The notes below the pieces were generated by a model that did no database searches, was not told where the DNA came from, and saw only the letters and a program-made list of their open reading frames with translations. A program made the translations under genes and the position numbers. DNA of 64,000 nt from Acidobacteriota bacterium (lineage in GTDB: Bacteria > Acidobacteriota > Holophagae > Holophagales > Holophagaceae), in assembly GCA_016213735.1 (NCBI GenBank), contig JACQZU010000026.1:62001-126000 (forward strand). Reading direction: 5' to 3'. The first letter of the stretch is position 1, and the number at the start of each line of letters is the position of its first letter. Shown here piece after piece: positions 39,070 to 47,616 of this stretch.

Positions 39070-39438
39070 ATGGCACGCATCGCCGGCATCGATCTCCCCA
39101 TCGGGAAGCGCGTCGAAATCGCGCTCACCTACATTTACGGCATCGGCCGGGCCAAGGCCCACAGCATCCTGGACCGCGCCCGGGTGGACTACGGCACCAA
39201 GGTCCGCGACCTCACCGAGGATGAGGTCGGCCGCATCCGCCGCGTCATCACCGCGGAGGAAACGGTGGAGGGAGACCTCCGCAAGAACATCGGCCTCGAC
39301 ATCAAGCGCCTGATGGACATCCAGTGCTACCGGGGGCTTCGGCACCGCAAGGGCCTGCCGGTCCGGGGCCAGCGCACCCACACCAACGCCCGCACCCGCA
39401 AGGGCAAGCGGAAGACCATCGCCGGCAAGAAGAAGTAA
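39070..39438 (+). CDS. rpsM: 30S ribosomal protein S13
   Basis: 122 residues. Head protein making intersubunit bridges. A-R-I-A-G-I-D-L-P, the helix-hairpin-helix G-I-G-R-A-K-A, and the C-terminal [14 protein letters not shown] are diagnostic. AAGGAGCATCC precedes the ATG. Confidence 0.98.
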   Translation: MARIAGIDLPIGKRVEIALTYIYGIGRAKAHSILDRARVDYGTKVRDLTEDEVGRIRRVITAEETVEGDLRKNIGLDIKRLMDIQCYRGLRHRKGLPVRGQRTHTNARTRKGKRKTIAGKKK

Positions 39439-39454
39439 GGGACGAGGTTAGGAC

Positions 39455-39862
39455 ATGGCAAAGACCCAGACCAAGACCACCGGTAAGAAGGTGGTCAAGA
39501 AAAAAGAGAAGAAGAACATCCCCCACGGGGTCGCCCACATCCAGGCGTCCTTCAACAACACCATCATCTCCATCTCGGATCCGATGGGGAACATGCTCTG
39601 CTGGGCCTCCAGCGGCAACCAGAACTTCCGCGGGACGCGGAAGGGGACGCCCTTCGCCGCCCAGATCGCCAGCGGCATCGCCGCCGAGGCGGCCAAGGAG
39701 CACGGTGTCCGCTCCGTGGACGTCCGGGTGAAGGGTCCCGGCGCCGGGCGGGAGAGCGCGATCCGCGCCCTCAACGCCGCCGGCATCCAGGTGACCAGCA
39801 TCCGCGACGTCACCCCCATTCCCCACAACGGCTGCCGTCCGCCCAAGCGGCGGCGGGTCTAG
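39455..39862 (+). CDS. rpsK: 30S ribosomal protein S11
   Basis: 135 residues. Platform protein contacting mRNA near the E site. [13 protein letters not shown], the G[10 protein letters not shown] segment and [13 protein letters not shown] end are typical. The N-terminus has a long Lys-rich extension. Confidence 0.98.
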   Translation: MAKTQTKTTGKKVVKKKEKKNIPHGVAHIQASFNNTIISISDPMGNMLCWASSGNQNFRGTRKGTPFAAQIASGIAAEAAKEHGVRSVDVRVKGPGAGRESAIRALNAAGIQVTSIRDVTPIPHNGCRPPKRRRV

Positions 39863-39880
39863 GCCAGGAGGAGACAGATC

Positions 39881-40513
39881 ATGGCTCGATACGCTGACGC
39901 CGTTTGCCGCCTCTGCCGCCGCGAAGGCATGAAGCTCTACCTCAAGGGGGAGCGCTGCTTCAAGGAGAAGTGCTCCTTCGAGACCCGCAAGGGCAAGATC
40001 CCCGGCCAGCACGGGGCGGGCAAGACCAAGAAACCCACGGGCTACGCGCTCCAGCTCCGCGAGAAGCAGAAGGTCAAGCGGATCTACGGGGTGCTGGAAA
40101 AGCAGTTCCGCCTCTACTTCCAGAAGGCCGACCAAAAGAAGGGCGTGACGGGCCACAACCTGCTCGCCTTCCTGGAGCAGCGCCTGGACAACGTCATCTA
40201 CCGCCTGGGCTTCGCCCCGAGCCGTGCCGCCGCCCGGCAGATGGTCATGCATGGCCACGTCCTGGTGAATGGCCGTCGGGTGGACATCCCCTCCTACCAG
40301 ACCCGGCCTGGCCAGACGGTGGAGCTGGGCACCCGGGCGAAGAGCAACGAGGGCGTGAAGTCCGCGGTGGAAACCGCCGCCGGCCGGGGAATCCCCCAGT
40401 GGCTGGTGCTGGACGCCGCCGCCTTCAAGGGCCAGGTCATGGCCACCCCCAAGCGCGAAGACATCACCCTCGACATCAACGAGCAGTTGATCGTCGAACT
40501 CTACAGCAAGTGA
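39881..40513 (+). CDS. rpsD: 30S ribosomal protein S4, zinc form
   Basis: 210 residues. Primary 16S binder. The N-terminus carries Cys9, Cys12, Cys26 and Cys31 (zinc-containing C+ type). S4 domain: [11 protein letters not shown] and [13 protein letters not shown]. In Escherichia coli S4 represses the alpha operon; no evidence either way here. Confidence 0.97.
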   Translation: MARYADAVCRLCRREGMKLYLKGERCFKEKCSFETRKGKIPGQHGAGKTKKPTGYALQLREKQKVKRIYGVLEKQFRLYFQKADQKKGVTGHNLLAFLEQRLDNVIYRLGFAPSRAAARQMVMHGHVLVNGRRVDIPSYQTRPGQTVELGTRAKSNEGVKSAVETAAGRGIPQWLVLDAAAFKGQVMATPKREDITLDINEQLIVELYSK

Positions 40514-40523
40514 GGATGGACGG

Positions 40524-41495
40524 ATGCTGAACCTCAGCGATTTCCAGCGGCCGCGTTTCGCGGAAGTGAACGCCGGCAGCCTCACGGACTCCTACGGGGA
40601 GTTCGTGGCCTATCCCTTCGAGCGGGGCTTCGCGACCACCTGCGGCCACGCGCTCCGGCGGGTGCTCCTCAGCAGCATCCAGGGCGCCGCCGTGACGAAC
40701 GTCCGCATCAAGGGCGTACAGCACGAATTCACGACCTTGCCGGGCGTCTGGGAGGACATCACCCACATCCTCCTGAACCTGAAGGAGATCCCCTTCAAGA
40801 TCCACTCCGGCCAGCACCAGGTCGTCACCCTCGCCGCCAAGGGCGAGGGCAAGGTGACCTCGGCGGCGATCCGCACCAACCAGAACGTGGAGGTGCTGGA
40901 TCCCAACGTCCACATCGCCACCCTGGGCGAGGACGGCGACCTCGAGATGGAGATCGTGCTCCGCATGGGTCGCGGCTTCGTCACCGCCGACCGCAACTTC
41001 GACGAGAGCCTGGGTTTCGGGTACATCCCCCTGGACTCCAACCACAGCCCCATCAGCCGTGTGAACTACCTGGTGGAGCCGGCCCGGGTGGGCCAGAGCA
41101 CCGACTACGAGAAGCTGACCCTGCAGGTCTGGACCAATGGTGCCGTGAGCCCGAAGGAAGCCGTTTCCGACGCCTCCCTCATCCTCCGGGACCACTTCCT
41201 GGTGTTCGCCCGCCAGGACGAGGACTCTTTCGAGCCCGACGCCGGCGGGACGGTGCTCTCCCAGGAGTCCGTCAACGCCTGGCTCATCAAGTCCGTGGAA
41301 GAGCTGGAGCTCTCGGTCCGGGCCAACAACTGCCTGAGAAACGCCAACATCACCACCATCGGGGAACTGGTCCAGCGCACCGAGGCGGAACTGATGAAGA
41401 CCAAGAATTTCGGAAAGAAGTCCCTCCAGGAGATCAAGGACGAGCTCGCGCGGATCGGCCTGACCCTGGGCATGCGCCTCGAGCAGGAAGTCTGA
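40524..41495 (+). CDS. rpoA: RNA polymerase alpha subunit
   Basis: 323 residues. N-terminal assembly domain ([20 protein letters not shown]) and C-terminal domain with the helix-hairpin-helix ([11 protein letters not shown], then [11 protein letters not shown]). The alphaCTD Arg and Asn that contact UP elements are conserved. GGATG precedes the start; 10 bases follow to rplQ. Confidence 0.98.
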   Translation: MLNLSDFQRPRFAEVNAGSLTDSYGEFVAYPFERGFATTCGHALRRVLLSSIQGAAVTNVRIKGVQHEFTTLPGVWEDITHILLNLKEIPFKIHSGQHQVVTLAAKGEGKVTSAAIRTNQNVEVLDPNVHIATLGEDGDLEMEIVLRMGRGFVTADRNFDESLGFGYIPLDSNHSPISRVNYLVEPARVGQSTDYEKLTLQVWTNGAVSPKEAVSDASLILRDHFLVFARQDEDSFEPDAGGTVLSQESVNAWLIKSVEELELSVRANNCLRNANITTIGELVQRTEAELMKTKNFGKKSLQEIKDELARIGLTLGMRLEQEV

Positions 41496-41505
41496 GGAGT
41501 CCCCC

Positions 41506-41892
41506 ATGCGTCACAACGTCGCCGGCAAGCGCCTGGGCCGCACAACCAACCAGCGCAAGGCCCTCATGAAGAACCTGGCCACGGCCCTCATCGAGCAGGA
41601 GCGTATCGAGACGACCCTCGTGAAGGCCAAGGAACTCAGGGGATTCGTGGAGCCCTTCATCACCCTCGCGAAGACCGATTCCGTGGCCAACCGGCGCCTC
41701 GCCATGGCCCGCCTGGGCTCCAAGGCCGCCGTCCAGAAGCTCTTCGGCCCCGAATTCCGGGCCCGGTTCAACGAGCGTCCCGGTGGATACACCCGGATCC
41801 TCAAGATGGCCCCCAGACTCGGAGACGCCGCCGAGATGGCCCTCATCGAGCTGGTGGACTACCAGCTCCCCGAGGAGAAGGCCGCCGAATAG
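41506..41892 (+). CDS. rplQ: 50S ribosomal protein L17
   Basis: 128 residues, last gene of the supercluster. M-R-H-N-V-A-G-K-R-L-G-R-T opening and the T-L-V-K-A-K-E-L-R segment are diagnostic. Followed by an intrinsic terminator. Confidence 0.97.
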   Translation: MRHNVAGKRLGRTTNQRKALMKNLATALIEQERIETTLVKAKELRGFVEPFITLAKTDSVANRRLAMARLGSKAAVQKLFGPEFRARFNERPGGYTRILKMAPRLGDAAEMALIELVDYQLPEEKAAE

Positions 41893-41919
41893 GGCGCGGA
41901 CACCCGCGCCAGGACCGTT

Positions 41920-41952
41920 GGGGGGCATCCTCGGGTGGCCCCCCCTTTCTTT
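41920..41952 (+). terminator. Rho-independent terminator of the alpha operon
   Basis: A long stem built from GGGGGGCATCC and GGGTGGCCCCCC (small bulge, two-base loop) followed by TTTCTTT. A smaller GC hairpin (41892-41910) precedes it. It ends the ribosomal transcript between rplQ and the convergent kinase gene. Confidence 0.85.
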
Positions 41953-41973
41953 GCCGCGGGGAACCCTCCGGGG

Positions 41974-43425
41974 TCACCCCACGGTCCAGGAATCCTCGCT
42001 GCGGGCTTCCGGCTCGGAATACTGGGGCCCCCGACGACCCACCCGGACCACCGTGACCGTGCAGGGAGCGTGCGCGGCCACCTCGCTGGACACGCTTCCC
42101 AGCAGGGTGCGCCGGGCCGATCCTGCCCGGGCTCCCAGGACCACATGGTCCACCCGGTTGGCGTGCAGGTACCGGAGAATCGCCGCCGCCGCGTGGGGGG
42201 CCTCCAGCACGTGGAAGCTCACACGCCCTTCCTCCAGCTTCAGGGGTTCCGCCCAGTGCTTGAGCTCCACGAGCCGCTGGAGGTGCTTGTTCCGCCCCTC
42301 CCGGTCCAGGGTGGAGTCGAGGGTGATCACGCCCTGCTTGAGGACGTTGAGGCAGGCCACCCGAGCCCCCGGGAGGGTGCCCAGGATGTGGGAGACCATG
42401 ACTCGAAGGGTTTCGCAGACGTCGGAACCGGCTTCGCTGAGGTCCACGGCCACCGCCACAATGGGGGCCTCCTCGTCGGGGCTTGCCACGGTGCCGCCGC
42501 GGTGGATGCCGAAGGCGGGTTCCCGGAAGCGGCGCTTCAGGACCGTGGTGAAACCGTCCCGGCGCAGTTTTTCCGAACGCACCGTAAGCCGGACCTGGTC
42601 CGGGTTCTGGAGGTCGAAGGCCAGTTGCGCCGCGGTGGGGTAGCGCCAGGCGGGGTTCACCTCCATGCAGCGGAGGATGACTTCCTGGAGCCAGGGCGGA
42701 CAGTCGGGGCGCAGTTTCCTGGGCGGGGCGGGGTCCCGCCAGATCCGGATCTTCAGCCCTGAGAGACGCTGAGGATCCCCGAAGGGGCGGACCCCGGTCG
42801 TGAAGAAGTACAGGAGGACACCCAGGGCGAACTGGTCGCTTCGAGGGTCCCTCCGGTTGCCCAACACCTGTTCGGGGGCCATGTAGGGGGCCGTTCCGTA
42901 GGGAAGGCGGAACTCCTCCCCGATCAGGTCGGGGAGCTCGTCGTGATGGGAGAGACCGTAGTCGATGAGCACCGCCTCCCCCCCGGGTCGGAAGAGGATG
43001 TTGGAAGGTTTCACGTCGAGGTGCACGACGTGCTGGCGGTGCAGATCGTCCAGGGCCAAGGCGATGCGCGCCCCCAGGCGTGCCACCTCATGGATCGGCA
43101 AGGGGAGCCTGGTGAGGGTCGGAAGAAGCGATGTCCCCGGGATCCTTTCCATCACCAGGTACGGTTGTTCGGTAAAATCGCCGGCCGCAACGAATCGGGG
43201 GACGTGGGGGCCCTCCAGCCTCGGGAGGATCATTTGTTCCATTTCGAAACCCACGATGGCGGCGGGATCGGACCCTTCCGAGAGGACGGGCACCTTGATG
43301 AGGAGGGGGATCGGATGGTCCGGATGGGTGGCTTCCCACAGGGAGGCCATCACCCCTTTGTGGATCCGGGGGCCGACCTGGAATCCGCCCAGGGTGGCTC
43401 CAGGTCCGATCCGAATGGCAGCCAT
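41974..43425 (-). CDS. Serine/threonine protein kinase with C-terminal universal stress protein domain
   Basis: A 483-residue fusion. Residues about 10-290 are a Hanks-type kinase: Lys44 in L-L-I-K-V-P, H-L-D-V-K-P-S-N (135-142, catalytic Asp137), D-Y-G (155-157, in place of D-F-G) and M-A-P-E (182-185). The Gly-rich loop is weak (G-P-R-I-H-K-G). Residues about 320-475 form a UspA domain ending in G-A-R-A-G-S-A-R-R-T-L-L-G-S-V-S, close to the ATP-binding G-x2-G-x9-G-S motif. No transmembrane segment. The ATG at 43425 lies 5 bases after a metallophosphoesterase stop, so both are co-transcribed. Substrates unknown. Confidence 0.85.
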   Translation of the reverse strand: MAAIRIGPGATLGGFQVGPRIHKGVMASLWEATHPDHPIPLLIKVPVLSEGSDPAAIVGFEMEQMILPRLEGPHVPRFVAAGDFTEQPYLVMERIPGTSLLPTLTRLPLPIHEVARLGARIALALDDLHRQHVVHLDVKPSNILFRPGGEAVLIDYGLSHHDELPDLIGEEFRLPYGTAPYMAPEQVLGNRRDPRSDQFALGVLLYFFTTGVRPFGDPQRLSGLKIRIWRDPAPPRKLRPDCPPWLQEVILRCMEVNPAWRYPTAAQLAFDLQNPDQVRLTVRSEKLRRDGFTTVLKRRFREPAFGIHRGGTVASPDEEAPIVAVAVDLSEAGSDVCETLRVMVSHILGTLPGARVACLNVLKQGVITLDSTLDREGRNKHLQRLVELKHWAEPLKLEEGRVSFHVLEAPHAAAAILRYLHANRVDHVVLGARAGSARRTLLGSVSSEVAAHAPCTVTVVRVGRRGPQYSEPEARSEDSWTVG

Positions 43426-43430
43426 CACCC

Positions 43431-44171
43431 TCACCGTCCTTTGAAAAGGCGTTTTGCCAGCGTCTCGGGCAGTCCGCGCTCCCGGATCCTGGCCACCGCG
43501 CCTTCCACATCGTAGGGTACGCGCAGGAAGGTGATCTGGGCCGGGGCCGTGTCGAGGAGGGCGTAGGACGCCGACGGGTCCCCATCCCGGGGCTGACCCA
43601 CGGAGCCGAGGACCCCCAGCCACTTCCGGTGGCTTGGGAGAGGCACGGGGGCTCCGGAAACCGGACGGAAGGCTACAAGTTTCCCGGTGGGCATGGCCCC
43701 GTAGAGCGCCGGGATGTGGACGTGCCCGCAGAACACCGCCTGGGCCCGGCTGGACTCCAGGGCCCGGCGGGCCGCGCTGGCGTCGTCCACGTAGGACCAG
43801 CGGGGATAGGTCCCCACGTTGGCGTGGACGTAGAGTCGGTTCTCGTCCTCGAAGCGCATGGGAAGGGAGGCGAGGAACTCCCTGGCCTCTGGGCCGAGCT
43901 GGCCCCGGGTCCAGGCCATGGCGATGTCGGCGTCCTCCGTGAAGGTCTCCCGAAGGTCGGACACCGCCAAGTCGTGGTTCCCCAGGACGATGATCGCCCC
44001 CGCCGCCGAAAGCTCCATGGCCTGGTCCACCACCCAGGCCGGATCTCCGCCATACCCCACCAGGTCTCCTAGGATGACGATCCGATCGGCCCCCCGGAGC
44101 TGCAGATCCCTCATGCAGGCCTCGAAGGCCTGGCGGTTGGCGTGAATGTCGGCCAGGAGGGCGATCCGCAC
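43431..44171 (-). CDS. Calcineurin-like metallophosphoesterase (predicted phosphodiesterase)
   Basis: About 246 residues from a GTG at 44171 giving V-R-I-A-L-L-A-D-I-H-A-N-R-Q-A-F. All metal-binding blocks are present: D-I-H, G-D-L-V-G-Y-G, G-N-H-D-L-A and C-G-H-V-H-I-P. This belongs to the PP2A/YfcE-like group, whose members hydrolyse phosphodiesters or phosphoproteins. An upstream extension to 44279 is open but non-homologous. Translationally linked to the kinase gene (5-base gap), which raises the possibility of a kinase/phosphatase pair; that link is inference. Confidence 0.85.
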   Translation of the reverse strand: MRIALLADIHANRQAFEACMRDLQLRGADRIVILGDLVGYGGDPAWVVDQAMELSAAGAIIVLGNHDLAVSDLRETFTEDADIAMAWTRGQLGPEAREFLASLPMRFEDENRLYVHANVGTYPRWSYVDDASAARRALESSRAQAVFCGHVHIPALYGAMPTGKLVAFRPVSGAPVPLPSHRKWLGVLGSVGQPRDGDPSASYALLDTAPAQITFLRVPYDVEGAVARIRERGLPETLAKRLFKGR

Positions 44172-44981
44172 TGGGAATCCCGTGGCGGGGCACCCGCCTA
44201 AGGGAATTCTAATGGACCCACGGGGCAACCGGTGGAGGCAGGGAGGGCGCCTCCACTCCATCATTTCAAATGACAACAAAATGACATTTCAATAGATCGG
44301 TTTTTACTCTGGGTCAGCATGGGGCGTCTGACCTTGCGCGGGCGAAGGCAGGTTCTGCAATCCGCTCAGGGGCGGGCGTTCGCCGCTTTCTCGCGAAAAG
44401 GCCGAGGTTTCCTGGGTTGTGGATGCCTTCGGGCTTGACCCTGCGAGATCCAGACGGTACACAATAGGGCCAGACCACCCAACTGACAGATCCTCAAATG
44501 ATGACCCCCAGCTTCGTGAATGCCTGTCGGAGCACTTGACCCCGCTGCATCCACACCCAACCAGGCGGATCCCTCGACCCATGCGCCCCCTCTCCCGCAC
44601 GTCCTGGACTCCCTTCCCGGGGTCCGGAGGCATGGCTGCGGCTCCTTCCACCGGGCCTGGGCGGGGACTCCGGCCCCACGAGCACGGGGGCGAGACTTGG
44701 CCCCCGCGCGGCAGCCGCCTGGGCCGGGACGGGCGGGGACCGCCCCGGGGGCCGAGAACCTTTTTCCGATGTCCCCGGGAGCCTTCCCATGGACTTGATC
44801 CTGGGAAGGACTGACGGAGATGGAAGCCGGTGGAACCCGGCTCCCGAGGACCCTCATCCACGGAACCAAGGCCCGCCAGGCGTGGGGATGTGAGAAAAGG
44901 AGGAACAAGGCAGAACGCACTCACCCCTGGCGATGAACCATTGGCAATGAACCCAGCAATTTGCTAAGGAGGCGACCCACA
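44172..44981. other. 810-base intergenic region upstream of the MHS transporter
   Basis: The largest gap in the window. An AT-rich segment (44255-44310) close to the phosphoesterase start probably holds its promoter. Open frames across the gap read as low-complexity Pro/Ser/Arg/Gly sequence and look non-coding. The transporter side has several GC-rich hairpins, for example AGCCGG/CCGGCT around 44823-44842, and could be a long 5' leader. No known riboswitch consensus was recognised. Confidence 0.5.
44435..44463 (+). promoter_or_regulatory. Weak promoter candidate for the MHS transporter
   Basis: TTGACC (44435-44440), 17-base spacer, TACACA (44458-44463). If used, the transporter mRNA would have a leader of about 510 bases. 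Confidence 0.25.
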
Positions 44982-46649
44982 ATGGCAATTGCGACCGAAC
45001 AAATGGAATCCAAGGCCCCGATCTCCAAGGAAGAACGCTTGGTGATCATCGCGTCCTCGGTGGGCACGGTCTTCGAGTGGTACGACTTCTACCTCTACGC
45101 GACCCTGGCCCCCTTCTTCGCGGCCCTCTTCTTCCCCAAGGGGAACGAGACCGCAGCCCTCCTGTCGGCCTTCGCGGCCTACGCGGCGGGCTTCCTGGTC
45201 CGGCCCTTCGGCGCCCTGGTCTTCGGACGCATCGGCGACCTGATCGGCCGGAAATACACCTTCCTCGTCACCATCCTGGTCATGGGCATCAGCACCTTCG
45301 GCGTGGGCCTGCTGCCGACCTTCACGGCCATCGGCTGGGCGGCGCCCATCATCATGGTGACCCTGCGCCTCCTCCAGGGCTTGGCGCTCGGCGGGGAGTA
45401 CGGCGGAGCCGCCACCTACGTGGCCGAACACTCCGGCCATGACCGGCGCGGATACAACACGAGCTGGATCCAGACCACCGCCACGGTGGGCTTCTTCATG
45501 GCCCTCGCCATCATCGGCGGCTGCCGCATCTGGATGAGCAAGGAAGTGTTCGCGAACTGTGGCTGGCGCATCCCCTTCTGGTTCTCGATCTTCCTGCTGG
45601 CCGTGTCGGTGTGGATCCGGCTCAAGCTGCATGAATCCCCCGTCTTCCAGAAGATGAAGGCCGAGGGCAAGGGCTCCAAGGCGCCCCTCTCCGACAGCTT
45701 CCTGAAGTACCCCAACAACAAGTACGCCCTCCTGGCCCTCCTCGGCGCCACCGCCGGCCAGGGCGTGGTCTGGTACACGGGTCAGTTCTACGCCCTCTTC
45801 TTCATCCAGATCACCCTCAAGGTCGACTTCCTCACCACCTACACCTTGATCGGGGCCTCCCTGCTGCTGGGCACCCCCTTCTTCATCTTCTTCGGCTGGC
45901 TCTCCGACAAGATCGGCCGCCTCAAGATCATCCTGGCGGGCTGCCTCATCGCCGCCCTCACCTACTTCCCCATGTTCAAGGCCCTCACGCACTACGTGAA
46001 CCCCGCCCTGGAGAAATTCCAGAACAACTGCGTGATCGAGGTGCAGGCCGATCCCAAGGACGAGACCTTCAACCTCTTCGTCGGGCCCTGGAGCAAGTTC
46101 TCCCAGGTGGACCGGATCAACGACACCCTCACCAAGTACGGGCTGAACTTCACCAAGAAGCCGCCCGTGCCCGGCAAGCCCGTGGTCACCACGATCATCA
46201 CCAACAAGGGCACCACGGTCCTGGAGGGCTTCAACCCCGACGTGGAGAAGGGCATCAAGAAGGCGCTCATCGAGGGTGGCTACCCCAACCTCACGCCGGA
46301 CGGCAAGCCCAAGGACACGGACACTTCCCAGATCAATTACGGGATGACGCTGTTGATCCTGTTCGTGTTCCTGATCTACGTGACCATGGTGTATGGACCC
46401 ATCGCCGCCTTCCTGGTGGAGCTCTTCCCCACCAAGATCCGCTACACGTCCATGTCCCTGCCCTACCACATCGGGAACGGGTGGTTCGGCGGAATGCTCC
46501 CCCTCACCGCCACGGCCATCGTGGCCCTGAAGGGGAACATCTATTACGGACTCTGGTACCCCGTCATCGTGTCCCTGATCACCGTGGTGGTCGGCGGTCT
46601 CTTCCTGAAGGAGACCAAGGACCGCGACATCAGCACCTACGAGCACTGA
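44982..46649 (+). CDS. MFS transporter, metabolite:H+ symporter (MHS) family, with large soluble insertion
   Basis: A 555-residue secondary transporter of the inner membrane. The MHS opening F-E-W-Y-D-F-Y-L-Y is at about residue 30, and the MFS motif A is in G-R-I-G-D-L-I-G-R-K-Y-T-F. L-A-L-G-G-E-Y-G-G-A-A-T-Y-V-A-E-H is another family marker. Typical members (ProP, KgtP, CitA) are 430-500 residues; here a soluble stretch of about 120 residues (about 350-465) is inserted between two late membrane segments. Substrate probably an organic acid or compatible solute, not decidable. TAAGGAGG lies 9 bases before the ATG. A terminator follows. Confidence 0.88.
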   Translation: MAIATEQMESKAPISKEERLVIIASSVGTVFEWYDFYLYATLAPFFAALFFPKGNETAALLSAFAAYAAGFLVRPFGALVFGRIGDLIGRKYTFLVTILVMGISTFGVGLLPTFTAIGWAAPIIMVTLRLLQGLALGGEYGGAATYVAEHSGHDRRGYNTSWIQTTATVGFFMALAIIGGCRIWMSKEVFANCGWRIPFWFSIFLLAVSVWIRLKLHESPVFQKMKAEGKGSKAPLSDSFLKYPNNKYALLALLGATAGQGVVWYTGQFYALFFIQITLKVDFLTTYTLIGASLLLGTPFFIFFGWLSDKIGRLKIILAGCLIAALTYFPMFKALTHYVNPALEKFQNNCVIEVQADPKDETFNLFVGPWSKFSQVDRINDTLTKYGLNFTKKPPVPGKPVVTTIITNKGTTVLEGFNPDVEKGIKKALIEGGYPNLTPDGKPKDTDTSQINYGMTLLILFVFLIYVTMVYGPIAAFLVELFPTKIRYTSMSLPYHIGNGWFGGMLPLTATAIVALKGNIYYGLWYPVIVSLITVVVGGLFLKETKDRDISTYEH

Positions 46650-46699
46650 TGTCCCCGGAGGACCGGGCGGCCCCAGGCCGCCAGGTCCCTCTGGAGCCC

Positions 46700-46732
46700 A
46701 AGAAAAAGCCCGGCCTCGCCGGGCTTTTTCTT
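46700..46732. terminator. Bidirectional Rho-independent terminator
   Basis: Arms AAGAAAAAGCCCGG and CCGGGCTTTTTCTT with a five-base loop (CCTCG). A-rich and T-rich flanks serve both strands, so it can end the transporter transcript (plus) and the purine nucleoside phosphorylase transcript (minus). Confidence 0.93.
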
Positions 46733-46793
46733 GGCTGTCTGGGGCACCCCGATGGGTGCGCCGGTCCCCCGCCTTTTCGTCGCGGCTGGAGGA

Positions 46794-47609
46794 CTACAAG
46801 GCGAGGTTCCGGATGAATTGCCGGACGAGGGCCTCGAAGGACCCTGCAGCGGCGGCCCCTGCCTCCAGGACTTCCTGGTGGGTCAGGGCCTGGGGGAGGA
46901 TCCCGGCCGCCATGTTGCAGAGGCAGCTGACCCCGGCCACCCGCATGCCCTCCTGGCGGGCCACGATGGTCTCGGGGACGGTGCTCATTCCCACCGCGTC
47001 CGCCCCCAGCGCCCGGAAGGCCCGGATCTCTGCGGGGCTCTCGTAGCTCGGGCCCGTGACGGCGAGGTAGGTGCCTTCCTGGACCGGCAGCCTGAGACCA
47101 GCGGCCGCGGCGGCCAACTGGCCCCGAAGCCCGGGATCGTAGGCCGAGGTCATGTCCGGGAAGCGGGGGCCGGGGCCCAGGTTGGGGCCGATGAGGGGAT
47201 TCGTGCCCATGAGGTTGATGTGGTCACGGATGAGCATGAGCTGACCCACGGCGAAATCCCGGTTGATGGCCCCGGCGGCGTTGGTGAGGAGCACCGCCGG
47301 GACGCCCAGCCGCCCGTAGAGACGCATGGGGGCTGTGACGAGCCCCATGGGATGGCCTTCGTAGAAGTGGAACCGGCCCGCCTGGAGCAGCACCCGGCGG
47401 CCTTCCATCTCGCAAAAGATCAGCAGGCCCCCATGTCCGGCCACCGTCTGGGGGGGGAAACCCGGAAGGTCCGTGAAAAGAACCCGCGTGCCCGCCCGGG
47501 CCTCGGGCGCCTCGGCCAGGGCGCCGAGCCCCGAGCCGAGGACGATCGCGAGTTCGGGGGTGAAGGGAGCCTTCCCCTTCAGGACCGAAAGCGGGGCCTG
47601 GAGATCCAT
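46794..47609 (-). CDS. punA: Purine nucleoside phosphorylase
   Basis: A 271-residue trimeric-type (PNP/MTAP family) enzyme that phosphorolyses purine nucleosides for salvage. Motifs: V-L-G-S-G-L-G, A-G-R-F-H-F-Y-E-G-H, L-T-N-A-A-G-A-I-N, R-D-H-I-N-L-M-G-T-N-P, G-P-S-Y-E-S-P-A-E-I-R and G-M-S-T-V-P-E. Asn in C-L-C-N-M-A-A-G is the purine-selecting residue of 6-oxopurine enzymes. ATG 47609 is chosen because GAGG lies 5 bases upstream; that site overlaps the stop of the upstream lipoprotein gene, indicating coupling. Confidence 0.93.
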   Translation of the reverse strand: MDLQAPLSVLKGKAPFTPELAIVLGSGLGALAEAPEARAGTRVLFTDLPGFPPQTVAGHGGLLIFCEMEGRRVLLQAGRFHFYEGHPMGLVTAPMRLYGRLGVPAVLLTNAAGAINRDFAVGQLMLIRDHINLMGTNPLIGPNLGPGPRFPDMTSAYDPGLRGQLAAAAAGLRLPVQEGTYLAVTGPSYESPAEIRAFRALGADAVGMSTVPETIVARQEGMRVAGVSCLCNMAAGILPQALTHQEVLEAGAAAAGSFEALVRQFIRNLAL

Positions 47610-47616
47610 GTGCACC

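Noticed and set aside
44304-44924. A 206-codon minus-strand frame in the large intergenic gap
   Set aside because: Rich in Pro, Ser, Arg and Gly with no structure, no start signal and no compositional sign of coding.
44941-44960. Possible sigma-54 promoter before the MHS transporter
   Set aside because: The GG and GC doublets are 11 bases apart instead of 10, and the -12 element does not match.
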